Shown here one piece after another: positions 10,321-20,700 of a stretch of DNA of 64,000 nt. The notes beneath the pieces are model-generated. The model saw nothing but the letters and a program-made list of their open reading frames with translations. It ran no database searches and had not been told where the DNA came from. A program made the translations under genes and the position numbers. The stretch's first letter is position 1. Every line of letters begins with the position of its first letter. Origin of the DNA: Pseudoneurospora amorphoporcata (lineage: Eukaryota; Ascomycota; Sordariomycetes; Sordariales; Sordariaceae). The DNA lies in the NCBI GenBank assembly GCA_033297205.1, contig MU859209.1, positions 1-64,000 on the forward strand. Direction: 5' to 3'.

Positions 10321-12191
10321 ATGTCCTCCACAACCCAACCCATGTCTTCCTCCTCTTCTTCGAAAGACATGTACACCACCTCCTTCGCCTTCTTCGAGGC
10401 GCTCTTCTCGGCGGGCGTCTCCCACGTCTTCGTCAACCTCGGCTCCGACCACCCGTCCATAATCGAAGCCATGGTCCGCGGCAAGTCGTCCCCCTCGACC
10501 TTCCCGCGCATCATCACCTGCCCCAACGAAATGGTAGCCATGTCCATGGCCGACGGGTTCGCGCGCCTGACGGGCCGTGCCCAAGCCGTCATCGTGCACG
10601 TCGACGTGGGCACCCAAGGCTTGGGAGCCGCCGTGCACAACTCCTCTGCCGGACGCGCTCCCGTCTTGGTATTCGCCGGTATCTCCCCCATCACCATCGA
10701 GGGCGAACTGAGAGGGTCAAGGACCGAGTACATCCACTGGATCCAGGACGTGCCGGACCAGAAGCAGATTGTGGGACAGTACTGTCGGTACGCGGCGGAG
10801 CTGAAGACGGGTGTCAATGTCAAGCAGATGGTGAATCGCGCGTTGCAGTTCGCTACTAGTCAGCCGCAGGGACCGGTGTATCTCTGTGGAAGCAGGGAGG
10901 TGATGGAGATGGAGATCCCCAGGTATGAGCTGAACCAGAAGCATTGGAAGCCTGTTGAGCTGGGGGCGCTGGGGAAGGGAGCGGTGGAGGAGATTGCGGG
11001 TGCGTTGGCGGGGGCTAAAAAGCCCTTGGTTGTCACGGGCTACGCGGGGAGGAATCATGCTATTCCTGGTGCACTGGTGGAACTGGCGAATACGGTCAAG
11101 GGACTGAGGGTTTTGGACACGGGAGGAAGTGATATGTGTTTCCCTGCTGATCACCCGGGCTGGCTTGGGTTGAGGTTGGGGACTGATCAATCGGTTGCCG
11201 AGGCCGATGTGATTCTTGTGTTGGATTGCGATGTGCCCTGGATCCCGACACAGGTGAAGCCCAGCAAGGAGGCGAGGATCTTCCATGTGGATGTCGATCC
11301 GCTGAAGCAGGTCATGCCCGTGTTTTATCTCGAGGCCGAGGCCAGGTACAGGGCTGATCCGTTGACGGCTGTGGAGCAGTTGACGGACAAGTTGAAGACT
11401 GACGAGGGGCTGAAGAAGCTGTTGGAGGGCGAGGAGCGCGAGGAGAGGTGGAAGGAGCTCCAGGAGCAGCACAAGCAGAAGCTGGAGGAGATTGCCCAGC
11501 GTGCTCAACCTCTTGAGAATGGCGAGTATGGCACCGGTCACCTGTGCAGGAGGTTGAGGGCTTTGTGCCCCGAGGATACCATCTGGGCGATTGAGGCCGT
11601 TACCAACACGCTGTTTGTGCACGATAACATCCAGCCTACACTGCCGGGGTCGTGGATCAACTGCGGTGGTGGTGGTCTCGGCTGGTCTGGCGGTGGTGCT
11701 CTGGGCATCAAGCTGGCTACCGAGGTGGAGGCCAAGGCCAAGGGTGAGGGGAAGAAGGGCAAATTCGTCGTGCAGATTGTGGGCGATGGAACGTTCCTGT
11801 TCTCGGTGCCGGGAAGTGTGTACTGGATCTCCAAGAGATACGGCATTCCCGTGTTGACTATTGTGTTGAACAACAAGGGTAGGTCACCACTCCGGTTTTT
11901 GGGGTTATTGAAACTAACTGACCAACGACAGGATGGAACGCACCCCGTCGGTCTCTGCTCCTGGTGCACCCCGACGGACTCGGATCCAAGGCTTCCAACG
12001 CGGACATCAACATCGAGTTCAGCCCGTCGCCTGATTATGCGGGTATCGCCAAGGCGGCTGCGGGTGGTGATTTGTTTGCGGCCCGGGTGGACAAGGCGGC
12101 GGATCTGGATCGGGTGTTGAAGGAGGCCATTGCCGCGGTCGAGGGGGGACAGGGTGCCGTGGTGGACTGCAAGGTGGCCATGGGATGTTAG
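10321..12191 (+). CDS. Thiamine-diphosphate-dependent enzyme (acetolactate synthase / benzoylformate decarboxylase-like)
   Basis: The model is join(10321-11878, 11932-12191), giving 605 residues. The 53-nt intron has a GTAGGT donor, an ACTAAC branch site and an ACAG acceptor and restores the frame exactly. The start is the ATG in CACCAAAATG; the frame is open further upstream but has no other ATG. The N-terminal pyrimidine-binding domain carries the Pro-Asn-Glu motif with the catalytic-type glutamate at residue 70. A central transhydrogenase-like domain follows (about 210-370). The C-terminal PP domain has the Gly-Asp-Gly metal and diphosphate motif (487-489) and the Asn-Asn pair (516-517). 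The intron falls just after this motif. These enzymes join or cleave 2-oxo acids through the cofactor ylide. No mitochondrial presequence is evident, so this is unlikely to be the branched-chain biosynthetic acetolactate synthase. The substrate is not deducible. Confidence 0.9.
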
Positions 12192-13907
12192 GTACATTAG
12201 GCGAGCTTCAAAACGTGTTTTCTTGTTCAGTGTGTCGTTGATCTGTTGTGCGAGAAACGATGCCGTCGTCCGTCTCTTGGCAACGGCGATTCGCTCTTGG
12301 TGGCATGTTTGGTGACATGATGTGGTTGCACCCAAGTTGAGCTGTATATGTTGGGATGTCGGCATGATACTGTTCACGTGGCGCCTCTTGTGATTCTAGT
12401 GCTACCTGTTGCATCTCGGCCATTCACCTGTTCGTCCCGTGTATTGTGGTGCTCTCAGGCTCGTTTCTTTTCCGTTTATTCTGCATATATCCTCCATGTG
12501 CTTCCTCGTCCACCTTTGCCGTTCATTGTTCGGACCACGTCTTGACTGCTGGCGCCACAGCCATCATTGTTGCCCAGTGATGAATCAAGGGTCTCAACCA
12601 GCCGTGGATGCTCGACAATATTCGCCACCGTCTGCGCTGATCATTGGATACCCCAGAGGTCGCAAAGGGTCTCGACCACGCGGATCAGTCCTCGTGATTT
12701 GGGTTGCGAGTCAACGGTGTCGCGTCCTTCGGTCGAGGAAGTTGTGCAACAGGTTCGGGGAGCTGTCATATTTGTTGTCGCAGAGGTTCTGGAGGGAAAG
12801 AAATGCGGGATGACGATTGTAGCGAGTGTTGATTGTCCTTGGCTTGCGCAATTCTGTTTGTCTTGTCTGGAGGCCGACAAATGTTTGGCCAATTCGGTTG
12901 GAGAAATTGAAAGGCCATGCTGCGCTGAAAGAGTTCGTCCCGGAGGTGTTGGCGCACGGACCTTTTTATGGCACGCACGCATCTTGGAAATCATGCAGCA
13001 TGACAGCGGCAGTCAGCGCTGTATCTTAACAATTGCACTGAACAAGCGGGAATACAAGCACGGGGTCGCAGAGGGCGTTTCTAGCCCAGACGAGTACCTT
13101 GATGACCCCATATTCTTCCTTTCTGTCTCCAACTCTCCCCGCGCTCATCCAACACAAGACCACGAGATCAACTGAACTGCTGAAGATCGCCGTCGACAAA
13201 GGCCTTCCACTGGCCCCGAATCTCGAACGAGTCGCCTCCTCCACTCCGCAGACCACTGGAGACAATTGCTCGAGTTTCAAGCAACTGACAAGGACCCCCT
13301 CGGAACCCCGGAGACCGCTCTCGGCACGGCGCTAACGGCTCCACGACTCCATCCAGCGTCCATTGCCTGGAGCAGCCGACGACACCACCTGAGATAGCGC
13401 CAAACAAAGACAAAGTAGCGCGCCAGCCGACAAGTGCGAGAGAGACCCTGACAAGACAGGCGGACAAGACATCACGCTCCTCCTTGAAATTCAAGGAAGA
13501 GACGGCAGGACTGGGCACGACTATAAGGAAACAAGAGATGATGAGATTGCATGTCGCATGCCGTTGCAGCATAGTACACAACTTGTCCTTGTTTCGACAC
13601 CCTCGGTGGCCGACCTGAGTACCTGTACCGCTCTTAGAGTACCGATTTACAAGGAGCGGCTTTCCGACCACCACCGACGGGTCTTCTCCGAACTGCGACA
13701 ACTGTACCGCTAAAGATTGATTGCACGAGCGCAATTTCCTCGTTCGATTCCAGTTCTCTCACTCTCTCTCTCTCTCTGTCAACACCACGACCAAGTGCGA
13801 CAACCTACCTACCAAACCTACGACGACCTACGAAATCCATCTTTACCTCGACAACGTTACTACCCGACCATATCCTCTGTCGTTCTTTGTCTGACCCAAA
13901 TATCCAT
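12192..13907. other. Intergenic, no gene seen
   Basis: About 1.7 kb holding the 3' flank of the thiamine-diphosphate enzyme gene and the upstream region of the cyclin gene. A 202-codon frame at 12567-13175 reads as random sequence. Toward the right, a CT-rich tract (13756-13778) is typical of fungal promoter and leader sequence. Confidence 0.4.
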
Positions 13908-13914
13908 TATATAA
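13908..13914 (+). promoter_or_regulatory. Candidate TATA box of the cyclin gene
   Basis: TATATAA at 13908-13914 lies about 150 nt before the chosen ATG at 14064 and just after a pyrimidine-rich region. Its position would imply a leader of roughly 120 nt. This is inferred from sequence only. Confidence 0.3.
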
Positions 13915-14063
13915 TTGACAAATCACTCATTGTCACGCGACCAATACTTGCTTGGCCTATCGCTTTCAACCCCGCGCAGCAATTATTGCTTGCTTCTTTT
14001 TGCTACCTCGACATCATTAATTACCCTTTCGACAAAGACAGCCGATACCTAAGCGAATTCAAC

Positions 14064-15155
14064 ATGTCACCCAATCCCGAACATAGTGCTCCGGCACCTA
14101 CCGACCCTCCTGCCGCCGATGCCGAGCAAAAGTCCGACTCGAGCGCTCCGGCTTCCCCTCCTCCCGCGCCCGTCCCTTCAGCCGACCCGAGGCTCTTCCG
14201 ACAAATAACACAACAACATACTGGCGACTCAGACGATCAAGTCGACGACATCTACAAAGTCTCTCCCCTAGCCGCCCTCAAGCTCCTCAGCGCCGGCATC
14301 GAGACCCTCGTTTCCCTGACAGGCGACATCCCTCCCACTCCGCCGCCACGATCCCCAACAATCCCTCACATGCGCGGCATGGAAGCCGAGAAACAGAGCA
14401 TCGTACGGTCCAATTCCGCAAAGAATCTTACCAGCCTCTTGCAGAACAAGAGCGCCACCAATTCCCCACGGAGACCCTTCAGCCCCGCGCCCCAACGGCA
14501 TTCGAGAGGAGAAGGACTTGTCCACAAGAAGTCCGAATCAATAGACGGCGTCCAACTCCGTACCCCCACCAACCCAACCTCATCAACAAGACCTGACCTC
14601 CAACCCTACATCGTCGTCGGCGAAAACTCGCAACCGCTCAACACCCAACACTCGGCCATAACCCGCAAGTTCTACTCGCGTCTGCCCCCGCCCATCTCCA
14701 TCACCGACTACCTCCTGCGCATCCACCAATACTGCCCCATGTCCACCGCCGTCTACCTCGCCGCGTCGCTGTACATCCACCGCCTGGCCATCATCGAGCG
14801 CGCCATCGTCGTTACCAAGCGCAATGCCCATCGCTTGCTTCTGGCCGGAATACGAGTCGCCATGAAGGCTTTGGAGGACCTGAGCTATCCACATGGCAAG
14901 TTCGCCAAGGTCGGTGGAGTCTCAGAGACGGAGCTGGCCAGGTTAGAGATCAGCTTTTGCTTTCTTGTAGGGTTTGAGTTGAGGGTGGACGAGGAGGCGT
15001 TGAGGGGGCAGTGGGACATGTTGAAATCGGGTGTCAAGGCGTGGGAGGGGGTGGAGCATGATTTGTATGGGAAGAAGCAGGTTTTTACCTTGAGGAATCC
15101 GCCGCCGGGGAGGGACGGGAGGCATGTGCAGGCGCAAGCTGCTGCTGAGGCGTGA
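14064..15155 (+). CDS. preg: Pho80/PREG-type cyclin, regulator of phosphate-responsive CDK
   Basis: A single-exon frame gives 363 residues from the ATG at 14064; the frame is open 177 nt further upstream, but that part looks like leader. Residues 1-180 are a low-complexity Pro/Ser-rich region. A cyclin box of the Pho80 family spans about 200-315, with the Pro-Met-Ser-Thr-Ala-Val-Tyr-Leu helix, the Asn-Ala-His-Arg motif and the family signature Tyr-Pro-His-x-x-x-Ala-Lys-Val-Gly-Gly-Val (275-286). After that comes Leu-Glu-Ile-Ser-Phe-Cys-Phe-Leu. In Neurospora PREG (PHOB in Aspergillus) partners the CDK PGOV and keeps the transcription factor NUC-1 inactive when phosphate is plentiful, downstream of NUC-2. 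A related Pcl-type cyclin is the main alternative, because several fungal cyclins share this signature. Confidence 0.85.
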   Translation: MSPNPEHSAPAPTDPPAADAEQKSDSSAPASPPPAPVPSADPRLFRQITQQHTGDSDDQVDDIYKVSPLAALKLLSAGIETLVSLTGDIPPTPPPRSPTIPHMRGMEAEKQSIVRSNSAKNLTSLLQNKSATNSPRRPFSPAPQRHSRGEGLVHKKSESIDGVQLRTPTNPTSSTRPDLQPYIVVGENSQPLNTQHSAITRKFYSRLPPPISITDYLLRIHQYCPMSTAVYLAASLYIHRLAIIERAIVVTKRNAHRLLLAGIRVAMKALEDLSYPHGKFAKVGGVSETELARLEISFCFLVGFELRVDEEALRGQWDMLKSGVKAWEGVEHDLYGKKQVFTLRNPPPGRDGRHVQAQAAAEA

Positions 15156-15735
15156 GAGGCTGGGCGGGAGGGAGGGTGGAGAGTAAGTAATTGGAGGTGT
15201 GTCTGGGATTCGAATAATAATCTGGAGGGTGGGTGAGAGGGTGTACTATCAGACGTGCCAACAAACGCCTCGTTTCTTATGGTGTGTGTCGCTTGTCGGC
15301 ATTCAAACCCTGTGCCGTACGCGAGCAACCCTCAAAGCGAGCCGTATGGCTGTCTTGAGCTACGGCCCTCACAACACTTGAAAGGGCCTAATAATTCCCT
15401 TCCGTCTTGTTGTTTCTGTCGTTTTTTTTTTTTGGGGGGGGGGGGAGCATATCGTTAGCATGGTCATGCAAAGGCGGGTCAGTTATGGAGTCTCTATATG
15501 TGCTGATGCATAAGGTACCTAGCTGTCTGCCTTTCCTGGAGTGATACCCTATCATCATATATACCAAGTATCATTTCTTCTTCTCAGTTAGTTCCCTTTA
15601 CCTCTACACGAACACCATACCTTATTCCTGCACCTACTCAGAAGATTACCTAGCCATCACCATTTTCTCTAGTTCTAGAGGTAAGGTAGTCCCCCCTCCA
15701 CCCCAGTCCTTTAGACTTAGGTTCTCGGTCCTAGT
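15156..15735. other. Intergenic between convergent genes
   Basis: 3' flanks of the plus-strand cyclin gene and the minus-strand secreted-protein gene. It contains a run of 12 T followed directly by 12 G at 15422-15445 and otherwise no recognisable feature. Confidence 0.45.
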
Positions 15736-16171
15736 CTAGGTACAAGTCCCAAAAGGAGGGAACTGCATCGTGCCGCACTTGTACGGTCCTCCGCACCACT
15801 TGTCGAATCCAACCTGTCCCTGCTTGAAGCACACATACAGAGAATCGTAAATGTGCGAGGGGTCAGTTGGCTGTTTGTAGGCCTGAAGGATCTTGATCAA
15901 GTCTTGTTCGGTTGTACCTGAATCGAGGTCATGTCAGCAATGTGGAAAAAAAAAAAAAAAAAAAAGAATCAGATAAGGTAGGTGAGGACAGGATGGGAAC
16001 ATAAGGGAAGAATATGACACGCATACCACTCTTGATAAGATCCCATCCACACACGCTGTAGCTGTAGGGACAACCTTTGATTTCGGCGTTGACACCAAGC
16101 TCGGCGGTCGAGAAGAGCATGGCTGCACAACTGGCTAGGAGGTGGAGGGTTGCGAAGCGGATTGCGACCAT
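15736..16171 (-). CDS. Small secreted six-cysteine protein, copy A
   Basis: The model is complement(join(15736-15917, 16027-16171)), 108 residues. Exon 1 starts at the ATG at 16171 and encodes a hydrophobic signal peptide (about residues 1-29) and the first two mature cysteines (Gly-Cys-Pro and Val-Cys-Gly-Trp). The 109-nt intron has a GTATGC donor and a CAG acceptor in phase 1 and carries a long poly-T tract (poly-A on the plus strand near 15946-15964). Exon 2 has the motif Gln-Pro-Thr-Asp-Pro-Ser-His-Ile-Tyr-Asp-Ser, then a Cys, then Lys-Trp-Cys-Gly-Gly-Pro and Lys-Cys-Gly, ending with a sixth cysteine near the C-terminus. It shares intron position, phase and motif order with the gene about 500 bases upstream. 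No known family was recognised. Size, signal peptide and paired cysteines suggest a disulfide-stabilised extracellular protein. Confidence 0.85.
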
Positions 16172-16682
16172 GATGGGTGGGCAATGGACGTTCCTTGGTT
16201 CGTTCGAGCTGTATATGTAGATCTGATTTGTGTTTTGACTGACTCAACGGGTGTAGAGGTGGGTATAAATCAATCAATCTCGGGGATGGTAGAGAGAGTT
16301 CAATACCCTAAGTTAGTGTGTTGGGATGGATGGGGGAAGTGAACGAGTCAGACAGGAATCCGGACAAGTTGACTTTTTATACATTGTTCGATAGGTACAA
16401 TCAATTCCGTTCTTTTCACGACAGTTTGGGCTTGCGAACCAATTGAGAAAGAATCTAAGGTGGTGTTCACCCGGACTTTGAACCGATGAGGCTCGATGTA
16501 AGCTGAAAAGAATATCTATCTCCATAAGGAAAGTAAACACCGGCCGGCATCTGACTCGACTGTCTTGGAATGACAAGGGCGCCACCGCACCGATGACCAA
16601 AACCACATAAAGACGAGGAGCATTTGAAAAGGAAGAATAAATAAAATCTCAAACTTCCTTCACAGCACCAAGTGACTAGTGA
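16172..16682. other. Spacer between the two secreted-protein paralogs
   Basis: About 510 bases contain the promoter of copy A and the 3' flank of copy B. A GTATAAATC at about 16262 lies near 90 nt upstream of the copy A start, but on the minus strand reads TTTATAC, a poor TATA box. No further gene is seen. Confidence 0.4.
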
Positions 16683-17155
16683 CTAGCTTGATTCATCCGC
16701 CAAACAACCCTCAAAAGACCCAAACTCATTGCTATACGCTCCACAAGTATTCGGTCCTCCACACCACTTCTGGAACGCCGACACCCATACGGATACGCTG
16801 CCATCGTGAACCACCTCGCAGGCAAAAGTCGAATCGTACATGTGGGTTGGGTCTGTGGGTTGGTTGGCTCGAATGAGGGCGTCGCGTATGTCTTCTTCGG
16901 TTGCTGAGCCTGTATATGAAATGAAGCCCTTGAGTTAGCATTAGGCGTTCATTGCAGAAGATCAATGGTACTACTGATGGAAGCATTTAATTGGAACTGC
17001 TGGAAGACTGGACTGGACTTACCGCTATGCATGAGACTCCAACCACAGTCTACTCTCAGGTTTTGACACTCGGCGTGAACAACATGAACATGTCCAGCGG
17101 TTGACAACATGAAGAGGATGGCTGCGTTAGCCAGAAGGGTTGTAAAGCGGGTCAT
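16683..17155 (-). CDS. Small secreted six-cysteine protein, copy B
   Basis: The model is complement(join(16683-16909, 17023-17155)), 119 residues. The ATG is at 17155. Residues about 1-28 form a signal peptide, followed by Glu-Cys-Gln-Asn and Asp-Cys-Gly-Trp-Ser-Leu. The 113-nt intron has a GTAAGT donor and a CAG acceptor and interrupts the same Gly codon (Ser-Gly, phase 1) as in copy A. Exon 2 has Gln-Pro-Thr-Asp-Pro-Thr-His-Met-Tyr-Asp-Ser, a Cys, then Gln-Lys-Trp-Cys-Gly-Gly-Pro and Thr-Cys-Gly, and a sixth Cys near the C-terminus. Compared with copy A there is an insertion of about nine residues between the third cysteine and the Lys-Trp-Cys motif, and a longer tail. The arrangement points to a tandem duplication old enough to have diverged strongly. 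Function is unknown. Confidence 0.85.
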
Positions 17156-17750
17156 GATCTTGATGTCGAAGGGGAGACGGGGGTAGACACAAGCCGGTGG
17201 GTGATGAGAAGGAGTAATATGACCGATTGAGACAACAAAGTATCATTTAAGTTTGGTGTGTGGCGTCTGGTTGGCGTTTTATAGACGCGTGGTAAAGATC
17301 GGCGTACTTCCGGATGGAGATGTTGACCTGACGTATGTCGTGTCGAACTCGGATCCAGTCTCGGAGTGAGTCTGAGGTACAGTACAGTGGCCCAGTTTGG
17401 GGCTGTCTCAGGGGTAACAGGCATGATGTCTTGCTTACCTTAATTGACACCCCAGTGATACTTACTAGGCCTCCAGTAGCTACCTTCTATGTTCTGTCTA
17501 CGTAAGCAGTTAATGGAACCGTCAAGCAAAGGCAGGAGCAGCACACCTAGCATTTGAACAGGAGTCCAGAAGCAGCTGCATTGGAACAACATAGCAATAC
17601 TGGTGAGGGTCGAGGCCAAATAAATGCCTTGATCATGACTGAGATATATACATTATCTACAAATTACATCTCCATGTACTCATCGCTAAGGTAGCATCGC
17701 TAACATCATTACCCCTTTCCCCCAAGTCATTAGTCGCGTAGTGGTAAAGA
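17156..17750. other. Intergenic between copy B and the CSC1-like gene
   Basis: Contains the promoter of the minus-strand secreted-protein gene and the 3' flank of the minus-strand channel gene. No additional gene is seen. Confidence 0.4.
17277..17284 (-). promoter_or_regulatory. TATA box of secreted protein copy B
   Basis: On the minus strand this reads CTATAAAA, about 122 nt upstream of the start codon at 17155. That gives a plausible leader of around 90 nt. This is a direct sequence match with no experimental support. Confidence 0.5.
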
Positions 17751-20700
17751 TCAGAATAACCATCTCTCCTCGCCCATCGGGCCATCCTCAACGTTAAACC
17801 TCACCCTGACTCTCCCCGGCCTCATTCTCCTCGTACCTGTAGCCTTCTTGGCCTCTTTCCCCACCTTTGCCGCCTCCTTTCCTACCCCCTTCCATATCCC
17901 CTTGACCTTCTTCATGTTGCCAACCTGCGCTACGTGTACTGCTTCCGTGTCTATTACCGGTATGCCCTTTTCGCCAGCGTCCTTCATGTTGTCCATGTCG
18001 TCCCCTTTCTGCTCTTCCACCTCCTCACTCTTCCCCATCCCCCCTTTCTCTCCCTCATCATCATCCTCACCCTTTATGTTCCCCATTTCCTCCTCTTTCC
18101 GCTTGTGCTTCATGTTCTCCCAAGGCGCTTCCCCACACCCATCATCCAACCAACACCCCATATCTGTACACCAAACCCCCGCCTCCCGATTATGTCTCAC
18201 CTCCTGCCTGCTCACCCTCGCCCCATCATCCCTCGGTATCCACAACTTGGGCGCAGGCTTCCACATCTCAGGCGGGTAATACCCCCTTTTGTTCTCATAC
18301 CCGCTTGGCAGTTCCCAGTCGTCCGGCCCGGGTCCCTTGCCCATCTTCTTTGCTAGACGCCTAAAGTCCGCGTACACAGAAGGGTGTAGCCATTTCTGGA
18401 TCCAATTCGGGTTTTGGATCGCCGGGTCGGGTGTCAAGAAGCAATGGATTTTATAAAGAAACCTAGTCAACGGGGATAGTCGGCCGGGAGGACCGGTGCC
18501 GTTTGCCGAGGCCTTTAGGTTGGATAAGTGGGTTTTGAGCGTCGTTTTGGCGAGCTGCGTTAGGGAGTGCCGGATGGAGGAGGATCCTTCGAGACCGCGC
18601 ATGCGTCGTCGTGTGCCGTTGGGGCCGGGGGAGGAGAATTCGTCGTCGTCGTCGTCGTACAAGCCGGGGGGCTCGGGGTCATCGGTTGAGGAGGCATTGG
18701 GGTCGGAGTAGTCGAATGAGGTGGAGGAGGTGTAGTAATCGGCTGCTGAACCGCCCATGGCTTCGGCGGGGATGATGCCGGGCATGGACTGGTCGTTGTA
18801 GTAGTCGGCTGCTAGGCCGGCGGATGTTGTTGTTGTTGGGTCGGAGGATAGAGGGTCGATGTGGTCGTCGCCGTCGCCGTCTTGGGCGATTTGACCGTGC
18901 TCCTTTTCCAAGGCGAGGGTTTGAGGTAAACTGGCGAGGAGGGGCGAAAGGGCCGAGCTGAGAGACCAATGCGTTATGGCGCAGAAGCCAAAAAAGAGAA
19001 TCATCAGCAGCATAGGACCAAAGGCTTTCTTGAGCGCAAACAAGCCAATGAGGCAGATCTCGGCGATATAAAGCCCGACCATCAGATGGAGCAGTGCTCT
19101 CGGGTAAAGCAGCCCCTTGGTGTCCAGCTGCGAGTCGTCGTGCACGTAGATCAGCGAGTACCGATAGACAAAGCTGACGAACAACATGCCGAGCCCGGCA
19201 AACACCAGAATCAGCGGGCTGATGCACGAGTACGCCAGCGCGATAACGCCCATGTTGGTGAAGCGGGGGTATACCGCTCCCCAATGAATCGGCGTCAACT
19301 TGCTCCATCTCTGATAGCTCTTCCTCGGATCAACTGCGAACTTTGCGGCTACACCATGCCGAAACAAATCGCCCACATTCGCCAGCTTGCCCGCGCCGGC
19401 ACCAAGACACTGTACCAGGATATACGACAAGTAAAAGTTGCTCGCCTTGGGTAAGTTCTGCGCCAGCAGATCCGGCGCCGACATGGGTTTCTTGATGACA
19501 TCGATGATGGCCGCCGACGCCGCCGATGTCAAGGTCGTGATCAAGAACACCTGTATCACTTGAAAGGCAAAGTAGGCGCTCTGGCAGTACAGCTCCACCA
19601 GCGCGTGGGACGGACAACCCGCCACCCTGGCGCAGACGCGCAGTCCGGCGGGGACGACAGCCATCAACATACTCAGCGCCAAAGCGGGTAATAAGCCTTT
19701 GATGACCCCCAGAATGACCTTGGGAAGTAAGGGGACCCAGAAGAGGATGGGAACCTTTTCGGCTAGGAATTCAATGTTGCTGATGATGCCGACGAGGGCG
19801 GACGGGATGGACCAAAAGACGATGGCTACCACGACGAGGGCGAGCATGAGGAACTGGCGCATGATGCGCTCCCACCAGCGGATGCGCAGCGAAGACCAGA
19901 TCACTTGTTCGGGGCGGACGCCGATGTAGCGCGGCGACATGTGCATCGGTTGGTGGTGAGCCAAGATCTGGTAGGCGGCTTCGGCCGAGGCTTGGGAGTC
20001 GAATTCGATGAAGGCGGAGGATAGCGGTTGGCCGTCTCCTGAGCGGAACTTGCGCCGGAGTTTCCAGATGTCGCGGTTGAGGACCTTTAAGCGGGCCCGT
20101 GTCCAGCGGATGGTGTCAACGCGTCGGCCCAAGTTGTGTAGGGGGCGGTGGTGAGGTCGATCGTTGGCGCGGACGTAGATGGCGGCTACGGAGCCTCGGA
20201 CGTCCGGGAGGGAAGCAGGGTAGCCGTAGGGGTGTTGGTATTCGGGACCGAGGTCGCCTTCTTCCGGCTTTTTGGGGGCTCCGGGCTTTTGGCCGGGTAG
20301 GGCTGGGGTTTCGGTTTCATCAACGGGAATCGGGGGTGCTTCGGTTCGTCGTTCGGACATGCGGATTCGGATTGCGTCGGTTTTGTTCCCCTTCTCCAGA
20401 TCGCCGCCGTCTTGGGTCGAGTCGTGCAAGGAGGATGATGATGCTTTCCAAGATTGGGGGTCGTCGGTAAATGGTGGCGCGCCCTTTCCTTCCCTGATGT
20501 TCTTCATCCGGACCATATTCGCCTTCTTGATGAGTTCGATCTCCGCCTTCTCCAACCGTTCGGCCACATCGTCTCGATCCTCCACTAGGCCGCGCAGGTA
20601 GTTGGTGTTCTTGGGAATCCAGATATTCTTGACCGAGTCGCCAAACAGCTTTCGTAGCTTCGCCTCGTCCAGATATGGTTTCGGGATACACGTAAACAGC

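Noticed and set aside
10717..11622. 301-codon minus-strand frame opposite the thiamine-diphosphate enzyme
   Set aside because: Antisense of a strongly conserved coding region; no recognisable protein.
12567..13175. 202-codon plus-strand frame between the enzyme and the cyclin
   Set aside because: Cys/Arg/Ser-rich random translation, no codon bias seen in neighbouring real genes.
13887..14063. Upstream extension of the PREG-type cyclin
   Set aside because: The stretch contains a TATATAA and resembles leader sequence; the ATG at 14064 gives a normal start of the protein.
18679..19308. 209-codon same-strand frame within the channel gene
   Set aside because: It is an out-of-frame shadow of the long conserved CSC1 reading frame.
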